A DNA stretch of 64,000 nt, from positions 117,864-181,863 of the forward strand of contig NZ_PIQX01000005.1 in assembly GCF_003049085.1 (NCBI RefSeq), in the 5' to 3' direction. Position numbers and translations under genes: made by a program. The number at the start of each line of letters is the position of its first letter. Positions within the stretch are counted from its first letter, which is position 1. This DNA comes from Campylobacter concisus. Its GTDB lineage: Bacteria > Campylobacterota > Campylobacteria > Campylobacterales > Campylobacteraceae. The notes below the pieces were generated by a model, which saw only the letters and a program-made list of their open reading frames with translations, searched no databases and was not told the DNA's origin. Positions 1 to 8,871 of the stretch are shown in pieces.

Positions 1-735
1 AGCGGAAAAAACGTGCTAATAACAGGTGCAAGCAGAGGTATCGGCGCACAGATCGCAAAGACACTTGCAAATATGGGCTTAAAAGTGTGGATAAACTACC
101 GCTCAAAGCCTGAGATAGCAGACGCTTTACAGGCTGAGATCGAGCAAAATGGCGGCAAGGCTGCGGTGATAAAATTTGATGCAACAGACGAAGATGAGTT
201 TATAAAAGGTATAAATTTGATAGTCGATAGCGACGGCGAGCTAAGCTACCTTGTAAATAACGCTGGTATCACAAATGACAAACTAGCACTTCGCATGAAA
301 ACTAGCGAATTTACAGATGTGATAAATGCAAATTTAACTTCAGCTTTCATAGGATGTAGAGAGGCTTTGAAAGTGATGAGTAAAAAGCGCTTTGGAGCGG
401 TCGTAAACGTCGCATCTATCGTTGGTGAGATGGGAAATGCAGGGCAGGTAAACTATTCAGCTAGCAAGGGCGGACTAATCGCCATGAGCAAAAGCTTTGC
501 AAAAGAGGGTGCAAGCAGAAATATACGCTTTAACAGCGTAACTCCGGGCTTTATCGAGACTGATATGACGCATGGACTAAGTGATGAGGTGAAAAAAACT
601 TATAGCGATAATATCCCGTTAAAACGTTTCGGCAGTGCTAGTGAAGTAGCTGAGGCTGTTGCATTTTTACTAAGCGATCACGCAAGTTACGTGACTGGTG
701 AGACACTTAAAATAAATGGCGGACTTTATATGTAG
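1..735 (+). CDS. fabG: 3-oxoacyl-ACP reductase FabG (5' end outside window)
   Basis: NADPH-dependent reduction of 3-oxoacyl-ACP in type II fatty acid synthesis. The frame is open to base 1, where it reads S-G-K-N before the Rossmann motif TGASRGIG, so only the first few codons are missing; the GTG at 13 encodes the Val inside this motif and is not the start. Short-chain dehydrogenase hallmarks are present: NNAG, and the Ser / YxxxK triad in NVAS and YSASK. The C-terminus ends ETLKINGGLYM, as in FabG. acpP and fabF follow on the same strand, supporting fatty acid synthesis over another SDR role. Confidence 0.96.
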   Translation, partial: SGKNVLITGASRGIGAQIAKTLANMGLKVWINYRSKPEIADALQAEIEQNGGKAAVIKFDATDEDEFIKGINLIVDSDGELSYLVNNAGITNDKLALRMKTSEFTDVINANLTSAFIGCREALKVMSKKRFGAVVNVASIVGEMGNAGQVNYSASKGGLIAMSKSFAKEGASRNIRFNSVTPGFIETDMTHGLSDEVKKTYSDNIPLKRFGSASEVAEAVAFLLSDHASYVTGETLKINGGLYM

Positions 736-823
736 GTAAATTTCAGACAAGTTTTGAAATTTAAAATAAATAAAAGCGTAAATATTATAAGATAACAGAC
801 ATTTTTTATAAGGAGACCTTAAA

Positions 824-1057
824 ATGGCAGTATTTGAAGACGTAAGAGACGTAGTTGTAGAGCAACTAAGTGTAGATCCACAAGCAGTAAAATTAGAGTC
901 TAAAATCATTGAGGATTTAGGCGCTGATTCACTTGACGTTGTAGAGCTAGTTATGGCTTTAGAAGAGAAATTTGAAGTAGAAATTCCTGATAGCGAAGCA
1001 GAGAAATTAATAAGCATTCAAGACGTTGTAAATTATATAGAAAAACTAGGTAAGTAA
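824..1057 (+). CDS. acpP: Acyl carrier protein
   Basis: Carries growing acyl chains on a phosphopantetheine arm. At 77 residues it has normal ACP length and is acidic. The attachment motif [10 protein letters not shown] places the modified Ser at residue 36, as in other ACPs. An AAGGAGACC ribosome binding site lies just before the ATG. It sits between fabG and fabF, the usual arrangement. The 88-base gap after fabG may hold its own promoter, as expected for an abundant protein. Confidence 0.98.
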   Translation: MAVFEDVRDVVVEQLSVDPQAVKLESKIIEDLGADSLDVVELVMALEEKFEVEIPDSEAEKLISIQDVVNYIEKLGK

Positions 1058-1090
1058 TTAAATTTACACAGTTTGATTTAAGGAGATGTA

Positions 1091-2302
1091 TTGAAACGAG
1101 TCGTTGTAACTGGTATAGGCATGATAAACGCACTTGGTCTTGACAAAGAGAGCTCTTTTAAGGCTATTTGCGAGGGTAAAACAGGTGTGAAAGAGATCAC
1201 AAGCTTTGATGTAAGTGACTTTCCTGTTAAAATTGCTGCCGAGATAACTGATTTTGATCCAAATAGCATTTTAGACGGCAAAGAGGTGAAAAAAGTAGAT
1301 CGTTTCATACAGCTTGGCATAAAAGCATCTAATGAAGCTATGGCTGATGCGAATTTTAAAGAGTTTGATGCTCATAAATTTGGCGTTAGCTCGGCAGCTG
1401 GCATAGGTGGTTTGCCAAATATTGAAAAAAATTCAATTACATACTTTGAAAAAGGCGTAAAGAGAATTTCGCCATTTTTCATCCCATCTGCACTTGTAAA
1501 TATGCTAGGTGGCATAGTTTCTATAAATCACGGACTTAAGGGTCCAAATTTGTCTAGCGTAACAGCATGTGCAGCAAGCACTCATGCGATATCGCAAGCT
1601 GCAAAATGCATTATGATTGGTCAAGCTACAAATATGCTAGTTATCGGTGCTGAGTCTACTATTTGTGGTGTAGGTATAGGTGGCTTTGCAGCAATGAAAG
1701 CACTATCAACTAGAAATGATGAACCAAGTAAGGCGTCAAGGCCATTTGACGCAAATCGTGATGGTTTTGTAATGGGTGAAGGAGCCGGTGCGCTTGTACT
1801 TGAAGAGTATGAGTCGGCTGTTGCAAGAGGTGCTAAAATTTACGCTGAAGTAGTTGGATTTGGTGAGAGCGGAGATGCACACCATATCACATCACCAACA
1901 CTTGAAGGTCCATTAAGTGCGATGAAACAAGCACTTGATATGGCAAAAGGTTTAAAGATAGATTATGTAAATGCGCACGGTACTTCAACACCTGTAAATG
2001 ATAAGAATGAGACTGCGGCACTAAAAGCGGTTTTTGGTGACAAATGTCCACCAGTTAGCTCAACAAAAGGTCAAACTGGACACTGTCTAGGTGGTGCTGG
2101 TGCGATTGAGGCTGTTATATCTATAATGGCAATGAGAGACGGTATTATCCCTCCAACAATAAACTACGAGACTCCTGATTCAGAGTGCGATCTAGACTAC
2201 GTTCCAAATAAAGCTAGAAAAGCTGATATAAAAGCTGTTATGAGCAACTCATTTGGCTTTGGTGGAACAAACGGCGTCGTAATATTTAAAAAGTTGGATT
2301 AA
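1091..2302 (+). CDS. fabF: 3-oxoacyl-ACP synthase II FabF
   Basis: Condensing enzyme that elongates acyl-ACP with malonyl-ACP. The 403-residue protein has the active-site Cys at about 160 (SSVTACAAS) and two His in NAHGTSTP and GQTGHCLGG, the Cys-His-His triad of KAS I/II enzymes; a GFGGTNG loop lies near the C-terminus. The start is TTG, chosen because AAGGAG lies 5 bases upstream and [10 protein letters not shown] is the normal N-terminus. It follows acpP by 33 bases and precedes accA by one base. Confidence 0.97.
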   Translation: MKRVVVTGIGMINALGLDKESSFKAICEGKTGVKEITSFDVSDFPVKIAAEITDFDPNSILDGKEVKKVDRFIQLGIKASNEAMADANFKEFDAHKFGVSSAAGIGGLPNIEKNSITYFEKGVKRISPFFIPSALVNMLGGIVSINHGLKGPNLSSVTACAASTHAISQAAKCIMIGQATNMLVIGAESTICGVGIGGFAAMKALSTRNDEPSKASRPFDANRDGFVMGEGAGALVLEEYESAVARGAKIYAEVVGFGESGDAHHITSPTLEGPLSAMKQALDMAKGLKIDYVNAHGTSTPVNDKNETAALKAVFGDKCPPVSSTKGQTGHCLGGAGAIEAVISIMAMRDGIIPPTINYETPDSECDLDYVPNKARKADIKAVMSNSFGFGGTNGVVIFKKLD

Positions 2303-2303
2303 G

Positions 2304-3239
2304 ATGTCAAATTATTTAGATTTTGAAAAAAGCATAAAGCAAATTGATGAAGATATAGCAAATGCTAAGATCAGAGGCGATGAACATGCTGTTGAAATTT
2401 TAAATAAGAATTTATCCAAAGAGATATCAAAAGTATATAAAAATTTAAACGAATATCAACGTTTGCAGCTTGCTCGTCATCCAGATAGACCATATTCTAT
2501 TGATTATATCAATGCGTTTTTGATTGATGGATATGAGATTCATGGAGATAGAGCTTTTAGAGATGATCCAGCGATAGTTTGCTACATTGGCTATATCGGA
2601 GGTAAAAAGACTATTGTTATAGGCGAGCAAAAGGGCCGTGGTACTAAAAATAAGTTAAGAAGAAATTTTGGTATGCCTCATCCTGAGGGTTATCGCAAAG
2701 CTCTTAGAGTTGCAAAAATGGCTGAAAAATTTAATTTACCTATTTTATTTCTCATAGACACTCCAGGCGCATATCCAGGTGTTGGAGCTGAAGAGCGAGG
2801 ACAAAGTGAGGCTATAGCTAGAAATTTATTTGAGTTTGCAAATTTAAAAACTCCAATAATTGCTGTTGTTATTGGTGAAGGTGGAAGTGGTGGCGCTTTA
2901 GCTATAGGCGTGGCTGATAGACTTGCTATGATGAAAAATTCTGTGTTTTCGGTTATTTCACCAGAAGGCTGTGCTGCAATACTTTGGAATGACCCAGCTA
3001 AACAAGAACAAGCTACAAAATCTATGAAAATAACAGCTGATGATTTAAAAAGTCTATCACTGATTGATGCTGTTATAGATGAGCCGATAAATGGAGCCCA
3101 TAGAGATAAAGATGGTGCTGCAAAAGCACTTGCAAATTATTTTGTCTCAGAGCTAGCTGAGCTTGAAAAGCTTGATATAAATGATCTTGTAGCAAAAAGA
3201 ATAGAAAAAATTCTCTCTATCGGAGCATTTGAAGAATAA
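2304..3239 (+). CDS. accA: Acetyl-CoA carboxylase carboxyltransferase subunit alpha
   Basis: Alpha half of the carboxyltransferase that makes malonyl-CoA with AccD. The 311 residues match AccA length. Seen: [11 protein letters not shown] near residue 58, the [12 protein letters not shown] segment, [37 protein letters not shown] and [16 protein letters not shown], all AccA signatures of the crotonase-like fold. It begins one base after the fabF stop, so it is probably translated from the same mRNA. accD and the biotin subunits are not in the window. Confidence 0.98.
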   Translation: MSNYLDFEKSIKQIDEDIANAKIRGDEHAVEILNKNLSKEISKVYKNLNEYQRLQLARHPDRPYSIDYINAFLIDGYEIHGDRAFRDDPAIVCYIGYIGGKKTIVIGEQKGRGTKNKLRRNFGMPHPEGYRKALRVAKMAEKFNLPILFLIDTPGAYPGVGAEERGQSEAIARNLFEFANLKTPIIAVVIGEGGSGGALAIGVADRLAMMKNSVFSVISPEGCAAILWNDPAKQEQATKSMKITADDLKSLSLIDAVIDEPINGAHRDKDGAAKALANYFVSELAELEKLDINDLVAKRIEKILSIGAFEE

Positions 3240-3279
3240 ATTTATAGTCACAACAATTTTATAAGAATACTTATCAAAT

Positions 3280-3396
3280 TTGTTTGTGGCATCATCTACT
3301 AAAATACTAAAAATATTTAAAATCAATATAAATTTAATCGCTTTAACAGCCATAATTTTTATACTAGCTTTTATATCTTTAAGATTTAAACACTAA
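3280..3396 (+). CDS. Possible 38-residue membrane peptide
   Basis: A short frame from a TTG at 3280 to TAA at 3394 would encode a basic N-terminal half (several Lys) followed by one hydrophobic stretch of about 17 residues (NLIALTAIIFILAFISL) and a basic tail, the shape of a single-pass membrane peptide. There is no good ribosome binding site and the start is not ATG. It may be a chance frame in AT-rich DNA or a gene remnant in the 190-base gap after accA. Confidence 0.2.
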   Translation: MFVASSTKILKIFKININLIALTAIIFILAFISLRFKH

Positions 3397-3430
3397 AATT
3401 GTTAATATCAAATCCATATAAAGAGTATTA

Positions 3431-4285
3431 ATGGATAAATTTCAAGAAAAATATATCACTCTTTCAAAAGAATATTATAAAAATAATGGCAATGCTTCTA
3501 GTATTGAGGCACTCTATGAGTTTAAAGAAGAGTTGGAAAATTGTGATGACGTTTGCGCAAAGTATGTTTTGGTCGATGTTTATCAGCTTTTATCTATGAG
3601 AAAGAGTGCTTACGACTTACTTTTAAAAATATATGACAAAAGTGATAAAAAACAGCTAAAGACACTTGGCTATCTAGTGCAATTCATTGACGAAAATGAT
3701 AAACGGGCACTGCCTCGCCCAAAAAGTAGAGGCCAAATTTTGGCTCAAAAAGATAAAGCTATCACGTTACCAAAATTTATCTACCATCCCAATCCTTTAA
3801 AAACTGGCGCATTTAAAGATGATATGAACATAGTGTGTGAGTGTTGTGGCAAAGATACTGAAGTTTATTATAGCGGCAGCATTTATTGCGAGCAAGATAT
3901 TTCGTGTCTTTGTCCTACTTGTATTTCTAGTGGTAAGGCTGCTAAGAAATTTGACGCTACATTTGTGCAAGATGCTGACAAACTAACTACAAGTGATGCT
4001 AAAAAGGATGACGAACTCTTTAGAAGAACCCCTGGCTACGAGAGCTGGCAGGGCGAGCATTGGATAGCTTGTTGTGATGATTATTGCGAATTTTTAGGTG
4101 ATGTTGGTACAAAAGAGCTCGAAGAAATGGGCATAGTAGACGAGGTCTTTGAGGACTACACAAAAAGAGCCGAATACGACGATAAAATGCTACGCGAACA
4201 TCTTGTTAAAGCTGGCGATATTGCTGGATATTTGTTTCGTTGTTTGCATTGTAAGAAGTATCATATATACGTTGATGCTTGTTAA
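3431..4285 (+). CDS. CbrC-family (UPF0167) protein with N-terminal extension
   Basis: Residues from about 112 onward match the CbrC/UPF0167 family: LPKFIYHPNPLKTGAF, then a Cys-rich part with CECCGKDTEVYY, CLCPTCISSGKAAKKFDATF, and a late CLHCKKY, which look like metal-binding pairs. The family is about 195 residues in E. coli; here about 110 mainly helical, charged residues precede it. CbrC is known from E. coli, where its expression affects tolerance to colicin E2; the biochemical role is unknown. A DUF1963 gene starts 10 bases downstream, so the two are likely one operon. A protective or immunity-type role is inference. Confidence 0.75.
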   Translation: MDKFQEKYITLSKEYYKNNGNASSIEALYEFKEELENCDDVCAKYVLVDVYQLLSMRKSAYDLLLKIYDKSDKKQLKTLGYLVQFIDENDKRALPRPKSRGQILAQKDKAITLPKFIYHPNPLKTGAFKDDMNIVCECCGKDTEVYYSGSIYCEQDISCLCPTCISSGKAAKKFDATFVQDADKLTTSDAKKDDELFRRTPGYESWQGEHWIACCDDYCEFLGDVGTKELEEMGIVDEVFEDYTKRAEYDDKMLREHLVKAGDIAGYLFRCLHCKKYHIYVDAC

Positions 4286-4295
4286 AGAGGAAAAT

Positions 4296-5147
4296 ATGGA
4301 TATTATAAAAATTTCTAAAGGTTGTAAAGAACGTGGGCTGGATGAACTTTTTAAACTTTTATCGCCACTAGCAAGAAATGCCATAAGGATAGATGTGCAA
4401 GCTAAAAATGACGATGATATCGCCGTTGGAGCGTCTAAATTTGGCGGCTCGCCAGATCTGCCAGATGGTTTATCATGGCCTTCAAATGAAAACGGCGCTT
4501 TGAGTTTTGTGGCACAGATAAATTTTGCTGAAGCTAGCAAATTTGACATTGACTCACTATTGCCAAAAAGCGGAATGCTCTATCTCTTTTATGATAGAAA
4601 TTTGCGTATTTGGGGCTATGATCCTGCCGATAAAAATGGCTTTGCAGTGATCTTTTCTGATGTAAATAATGGACTGCTTTCTCGTAGGAGAGTGGAGAGC
4701 TTAGAGGGAGAAAATTCTACGTTTAACGTACGCTTGCTTAGCTTTGAAAATGAGATAAATTTGCCAAATTTACAAAGCTCGATTGTGCCATTTAGTAAAA
4801 TTAGTGAGGCTGAGTGGGAGGCTTATCATGAGGTTATTGAGCCAAGCTGGCAGGCTAAAGAAAATAAGCTCCTTGGACACTCCGATAATGTCCAAGATGG
4901 CATGGAGCTAGAGTGTGAGCTGGTTGCAAATGGACTTAGCTGTGGTGATGGTAGCGCTTATCACCACCCAAGAATAGCGGAATTTGAGAAAAATTCTGCC
5001 CAGTGGCAACTGCTTTTACAGATAGATAGTGATGATGAGGGCGACATGGACTGGGACGGAGAAGGCAAAGTTTATCTGTGGATAAAGAGGGATGATCTGG
5101 TAGCACGAGATTTTAGCAAGACGTGGCTAATTTTGCAAACAAGTTAA
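4296..5147 (+). CDS. DUF1963 (YwqG-like) family protein
   Basis: 283 residues with the DUF1963 pattern: GASKFGGSPDLPDGLSWP near residue 47, then LSFVAQINFAE, GMLYLFYD, and a C-terminal WQLLLQIDSDD ... GKVYLWIKRDDL. The ATG at 4296 is preferred over earlier in-frame starts because AGAGGA lies just before it and it avoids a 137-base overlap with the CbrC-like gene. Family function is unknown; members have been noted among bacterial immunity-like genes. No signal peptide, so probably cytoplasmic. Paired with the CbrC-like gene. Confidence 0.78.
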   Translation: MDIIKISKGCKERGLDELFKLLSPLARNAIRIDVQAKNDDDIAVGASKFGGSPDLPDGLSWPSNENGALSFVAQINFAEASKFDIDSLLPKSGMLYLFYDRNLRIWGYDPADKNGFAVIFSDVNNGLLSRRRVESLEGENSTFNVRLLSFENEINLPNLQSSIVPFSKISEAEWEAYHEVIEPSWQAKENKLLGHSDNVQDGMELECELVANGLSCGDGSAYHHPRIAEFEKNSAQWQLLLQIDSDDEGDMDWDGEGKVYLWIKRDDLVARDFSKTWLILQTS

Positions 5148-5211
5148 TTACAAAAATTTATTAAGATCGCTTGTATTTTTTGTATCATTGGCAAACACTT
5201 TAAAGGGATTT

Positions 5212-5977
5212 ATGCCTAAAATTTCATCGCGCAGGCACTTTCTTACTACGACTGCTTTGCTTGCAGCAAGTGCCATTTTGCCTACTTTTGCTCACACATC
5301 GCCCACAAAAGGTCAAAACCAAACAAATTTAAAAAAGATGATTAAAAATATCGTTTTAGCTCATGGCGCGTTTGCCGATGGTTCTTGCTACGCTGAGGTG
5401 ATCCGCCACTTGCAAGAAGCTGGTATTAACGCCGTTGCCGTGCAAAACCCGCCAACTTCACTTGTAGCAGACGCTTAGAGGCTTAAGCACATACTTTAGA
5501 GGGCTCAGGGTAAGAGTCTGCTAGTTGGGCACTCACGAAAAGGTCGCTACACCTGTCTATCTCTTAGCCACCCTGCCCGATAATATCGAGTGCGCTGCTG
5601 AGGCGCTTGAGCGGCAAAATGCGCCGATGAAAGGTCTTAGTCCAGATGTAAATGGCCAGATATTTTTGCCAGCTGAGGCGCTTGCGGATGTGATGGCAAA
5701 TGACCTGCCGGCAAAGCAAAGCCGCGTTTTAGCAGCGCTTCAAACGCCTATGAATGCAGCTGCATTTAGCGATAAGATAGGCACGGCTGCTTGGCATGAA
5801 AAGCCATCTTTTTATCTTTTAACTAAAAACGACCACGCCTTGGCGTATGAGGTGCAGCAGCGTTTTGCAAAGCAGATAAATGCAAAGATAAAAGAGCTTG
5901 ATAGCGGACATCTTTCGATGATTGCAAAGCCAAAAGAGCTAGCAAATTGGCTCATTGAGATTGCAAATTTGATTTAA
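5212..5977 (+). pseudogene. Tat-exported alpha/beta hydrolase, decayed
   Basis: The N-terminus carries a twin-arginine signal (SRRHFL followed by a hydrophobic stretch), then IVLAHGAFADGSCY of an alpha/beta hydrolase. The frame is broken by TAG at 5476 and 5497; reading through, it continues KSLLVGHS at 5512-5535, the nucleophile elbow, but the usual WGG after GHS is gone. The rest resumes in another frame from about 5537 (VATPVYLLA to the C-terminal GHLSMIAKPKELANWL, with the catalytic His). Two stops, a frameshift and a short deletion make a functional product unlikely. GC seems higher than in neighbours, hinting at acquisition. Confidence 0.85.
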
Positions 5978-5987
5978 ATTTATAAAA

Positions 5988-6012
5988 CGAGCCACGTTAA
6001 ATGAGTGGCTTG
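5988..6012 (+). terminator. Possible hairpin terminator
   Basis: An eight-base stem (CGAGCCAC with GTGGCTTG, one G-T pair) around a nine-base loop lies just after the hydrolase remnant and before ribE. A short AAATTTT follows at some distance, so the call is tentative. Confidence 0.35.
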
Positions 6013-6145
6013 AGGCTAAATTTTGCTAGCACTTTTATCCATCAGAGCTTTAAATTTATCTTTTCTTTTTTAAAATAATTAAGTTCATAAATGCCCAAAT
6101 TTAGGCAAAATTTAGTAAAATCCTTAAAAAATTTAAAGGCAAAAT

Positions 6146-6760
6146 ATGTTTAATGGCTTGATCCGTGAGATAGCACAGGTTGTTAGTTATTCACAAAATA
6201 TTTTAAGGCTAAAGGCAAATTTTCGTCCAAATTTAGGCGATAGCATCGCAGTAAATGGCGCTTGCTTAAGTGTGACCAAACTATATGATGATGGCTTTAG
6301 TGTGGAGCTAAGCGCAGAGAGTAGGGCAAATATCGCGGTTGAAAATTTAAAAGAAAGAGTGCATATCGAGCCAGCGATGAAGCTAGGAGACCGAGTAGAT
6401 GGGCATTTGATGCAAGGACACATCGATTTTATCGGTAAAATTTCAAATATCAAAAAGAATGAGAATGGGGTTGATTTTTATATCGACCTGCCACGTGAGG
6501 CGATGGCTCTGATGGCAAACAAGGGCTCGGTGGGCGTCGAGGGAGTGAGCCTAACCATAAATGAAATTTTGCCAAAGGGCATAAGGCTTACCATCATACC
6601 TATCACATTTAAAGATAGTCTTTTTAGCACTTTCAAGGTCGGCAGACGCGTAAATATCGAAAGTGATCTTTTGGCTCGATACGTAGCTAGGCAGCTTTTT
6701 TGCAAGCAAGATAGTGGCCTTAGCTGGGACGATGTCGAGCGAATTTCTAGCCTTTATTAG
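6146..6760 (+). CDS. ribE: Riboflavin synthase alpha chain
   Basis: Converts two 6,7-dimethyl-8-ribityllumazine molecules to riboflavin. The 204 residues form two lumazine-binding repeats: MFNGLI ... GDSIAVNGACLSV in the first and GHLMQGHID ... GSVGVEGVSLTIN in the second, the GxxLSVxxV/GVSLT signatures of this enzyme. The N-terminal MFNG replaces the common MFTG. It is followed after 9 bases by the laccase-domain gene, so the two are probably cotranscribed. Other riboflavin genes are not nearby. Confidence 0.95.
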   Translation: MFNGLIREIAQVVSYSQNILRLKANFRPNLGDSIAVNGACLSVTKLYDDGFSVELSAESRANIAVENLKERVHIEPAMKLGDRVDGHLMQGHIDFIGKISNIKKNENGVDFYIDLPREAMALMANKGSVGVEGVSLTINEILPKGIRLTIIPITFKDSLFSTFKVGRRVNIESDLLARYVARQLFCKQDSGLSWDDVERISSLY

Positions 6761-6769
6761 GTTGATAAA

Positions 6770-7501
6770 ATGCGTGAAAATTTAGAGATAGTCTTTGATA
6801 AAAATGGCGTATTAGCTGGCTTTACAAATAGATTTGGCGGTGTAAGCGAGGGTGCTTTTGAGAGCTTAAATTTAGCAGATCATGTTGGCGATGATCCGCT
6901 AAAGGTCGCACAAAATCGTGAAATTTTAGCAACGGCGCTTGGCATTATGCCTGTTAATTTAAAATTTATGAGCCAAATCCACTCAAATAAAGTGGGAATT
7001 TTGCAAGATTTTAACGATGATCTATCTCCATGTGATGGTGTGATAACATCATTAAAAGGTGTGGCGCTTTGCGTCTTAGTCGCTGACTGTGCGCCTGTTT
7101 TGATAATAGATGAACATCTTGGCGTAGTCGCAGCTGTGCATGCGGGACGCGCAGGTGTTACTAGTAAAATTTGTACAAATGCAGTGGGGCTAATGACGAG
7201 TGAGTTTGGTTGCCGCACTAGTAATTTACGCGTATTTATAGGCGCAAATATCAAAGTGCAAAACTACGAAGTAGGCAAGCTAGATCTTGGTGAATTTAAC
7301 CGATATAAAAATGATGGAAAATTTGATATAAACGCAGCTTTATTAGACGAATTTGCTAAGCTTGGAGTAGAGCAAATATCAATAGATCCTCGTTGCACTT
7401 TTGAGAGAGATGAATTATTCTCATACCGCAAACAGAGTAGGACCGGGCGTTTTTGCGGATTTGTGATGAATAGAGCCACATCGGTAAATAGTAAAAGATA
7501 G
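6770..7501 (+). CDS. pgeF: Laccase-domain (YfiH/PgeF) purine nucleoside/peptidoglycan-editing protein
   Basis: 243 residues of the DUF152 family. Metal-binding motifs are present: QIHSNKV near residue 67, LVADCAPVLI, AAVHAGRAG, and at the C-terminus DPRCTFE ... FSYRKQSRTGRF. Family members (YlmD, YfiH, PgeF) have purine nucleoside phosphorylase and adenosine deaminase activity, and E. coli PgeF has been linked to removing misincorporated Ser from peptidoglycan precursors; which applies here is unknown. It starts 9 bases after ribE with AGGTTG as a weak ribosome binding site. Confidence 0.9.
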   Translation: MRENLEIVFDKNGVLAGFTNRFGGVSEGAFESLNLADHVGDDPLKVAQNREILATALGIMPVNLKFMSQIHSNKVGILQDFNDDLSPCDGVITSLKGVALCVLVADCAPVLIIDEHLGVVAAVHAGRAGVTSKICTNAVGLMTSEFGCRTSNLRVFIGANIKVQNYEVGKLDLGEFNRYKNDGKFDINAALLDEFAKLGVEQISIDPRCTFERDELFSYRKQSRTGRFCGFVMNRATSVNSKR

Positions 7502-7597
7502 AAGTAAATCTTTAGCTTCATTGCTTGCCTGTTAAAATTTGCCAGCTAAATTGTATTGAACGTTTTGATATTTAATTTGATCTAAAAAATGGCTAAA

Positions 7598-7603
7598 TAT
7601 AAT
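7598..7603 (+). promoter_or_regulatory. Possible -10 box for the DUF4198 gene
   Basis: TATAAT about 54 bases before the ATG, in AT-rich DNA after pgeF. A second candidate, TACAAT, lies at about 7614. No clear -35, as is usual for Campylobacter sigma-70 promoters. Confidence 0.4.
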
Positions 7604-7656
7604 AATTTTTAGCTACAATTTGACATCAAATCTCAAAAAGAACAACAAGGAAAATC

Positions 7657-8434
7657 ATGCAAATAGGTAAAATTTTGACTGCCATTATGTTAACAGGAGC
7701 CTTTTATATGGCGCAAGCACACATGTTTTGGGTAGATGGAGCTAATGATGAAAAGCTAGGAAAATTTATCGCAAACATGGGTTATAGCGACGATTTTCCA
7801 AAGCTAGAGCCTATTATGGCCGAACGCGTCCATCTTTTTGCGCCAATTACTGTAATAAGTAAAGATGGTAGCAAAAAGAAGCTTACACAAAGTGGCGAGA
7901 ACTACCGCTACGAGGGCGAAAGATTAGACAAAGGCACATATATCTTACTAGCACAGCAAAATCCTATGTATTCGCTTAAAAAGCGTAGTGATGGCAAGTG
8001 GCTAATAGACACAACTAAGCTTGATCTAAAGGATCTAAGCGATATACAGATTTGCCGGCTGATGACAATAACATCTAAGAGAGTCTTAAATTTAGGTAAA
8101 ACAGACGACTTCGTAACTAAACCTATTGGAGTTAAAATCGAGATCGTACCGCTACAAAACCCAGCGGATTTTAGAGTGGATAAGCCTTTTAAATTGCAGG
8201 TTTTTACTGATGGAAAGCCGTTAAAGCGAGCTAAACTAACTGGTACTTTTGCTGGATTTTAGACATAAGCACGCATTTTACGGTATGACAGATGAGCAAG
8301 GCATAACTGAAGCGTTAGCTCTAAAGCCAGGATTTTGGGTATTTGAAGTTATTTATGAAAGACCTTATCCAGACGCTGCGAAGTGTGACAAAGAGACGTT
8401 AAAAACGACGCTTAGTTTTGAGATAAAAGAATAA
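7657..8434 (+). pseudogene. DUF4198 periplasmic protein, one frameshift
   Basis: A signal peptide (residues 1-21, ending AQA) precedes HMFWVDG, the usual start of mature DUF4198 proteins, which are periplasmic and often linked to metal (cobalt/nickel) uptake. The body keeps family features (GTYILLAQ, KIEIVPLQNP, and after the break HKHAFYGMTDEQGI). The frame ends at TAG 8260; removing one T from the TTTT at 8257-8260 restores GTFAGFRHKHAFYG and runs to 8434, giving a product of about 258 residues. So this is a single-base insertion in an otherwise intact gene; recent loss, slippage or base-call error are all possible. Strong AAGGA site before the ATG. Confidence 0.8.
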
Positions 8435-8510
8435 AAGTTTGATATAAATTTGAGTTCGAATTTATTATAAATTTTTATAATTGCTTTATAATTTTGAAAG
8501 TAGAGAAAGA

Positions 8511-8726
8511 ATGCCTTACGAAAACTTTAAATCAAAAAATCCTCTTGTGCTAAAAATCACTACAAACGCAAGAAAATTTGGCATAGAAACGCTACAAAAC
8601 GAGGAGTTTGTAAGCATTCTTTTAAATGTTAAGAAGCTTGAAATTTCATCCGAACAAAGGCAAGCAATGGCAGAAATTTTTGCTAAGTTAATAAAAATCG
8701 AAGAAGACTCACAATTAAGTAAATAA
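8511..8726 (+). CDS. Small conserved-type hypothetical protein
   Basis: 71 residues from the ATG at 8511 (an in-frame TTG at 8481 would add ten residues but lacks a ribosome binding site; AGAGAAAG lies before the ATG). The protein is charged and apparently helical, with no signal peptide, membrane segment or motif I recognise. It stands alone between the DUF4198 gene and the rpsB promoter. Confidence 0.6.
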   Translation: MPYENFKSKNPLVLKITTNARKFGIETLQNEEFVSILLNVKKLEISSEQRQAMAEIFAKLIKIEEDSQLSK

Positions 8727-8755
8727 ACTTTAGTTTAAATTCATATTATTTTAAG

Positions 8756-8761
8756 TATAAT
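8756..8761 (+). promoter_or_regulatory. Likely -10 box of the rpsB-tsf operon
   Basis: TATAAT preceded by T-rich DNA, the typical Campylobacter sigma-70 arrangement. It would leave an untranslated leader of about 100 bases before rpsB. Confidence 0.6.
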
Positions 8762-8769
8762 CCCCCTTT

Positions 8770-8871
8770 ATTTCACACACGACAATCCTAAATTTGGTTG
8801 TGCGAAAGCATTAATGGTCGTGGAGGATAAAACTAAATTCAAGGCAAAATGCCTAAAACAAGGAGAAACTC
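8770..8871 (+). promoter_or_regulatory. Structured leader of rpsB
   Basis: Between the putative promoter and the rpsB ATG there are several possible stems: CACGAC (8778-8783) with GTCGTG (8817-8822) enclosing a GGTTGTG element, and the small hairpin GGCA-AAA-TGCC at 8843-8853 close to the AAGGAG site. Ribosomal protein S2 represses its own mRNA through leader structures in other bacteria; that this leader does so is inference. Confidence 0.4.
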
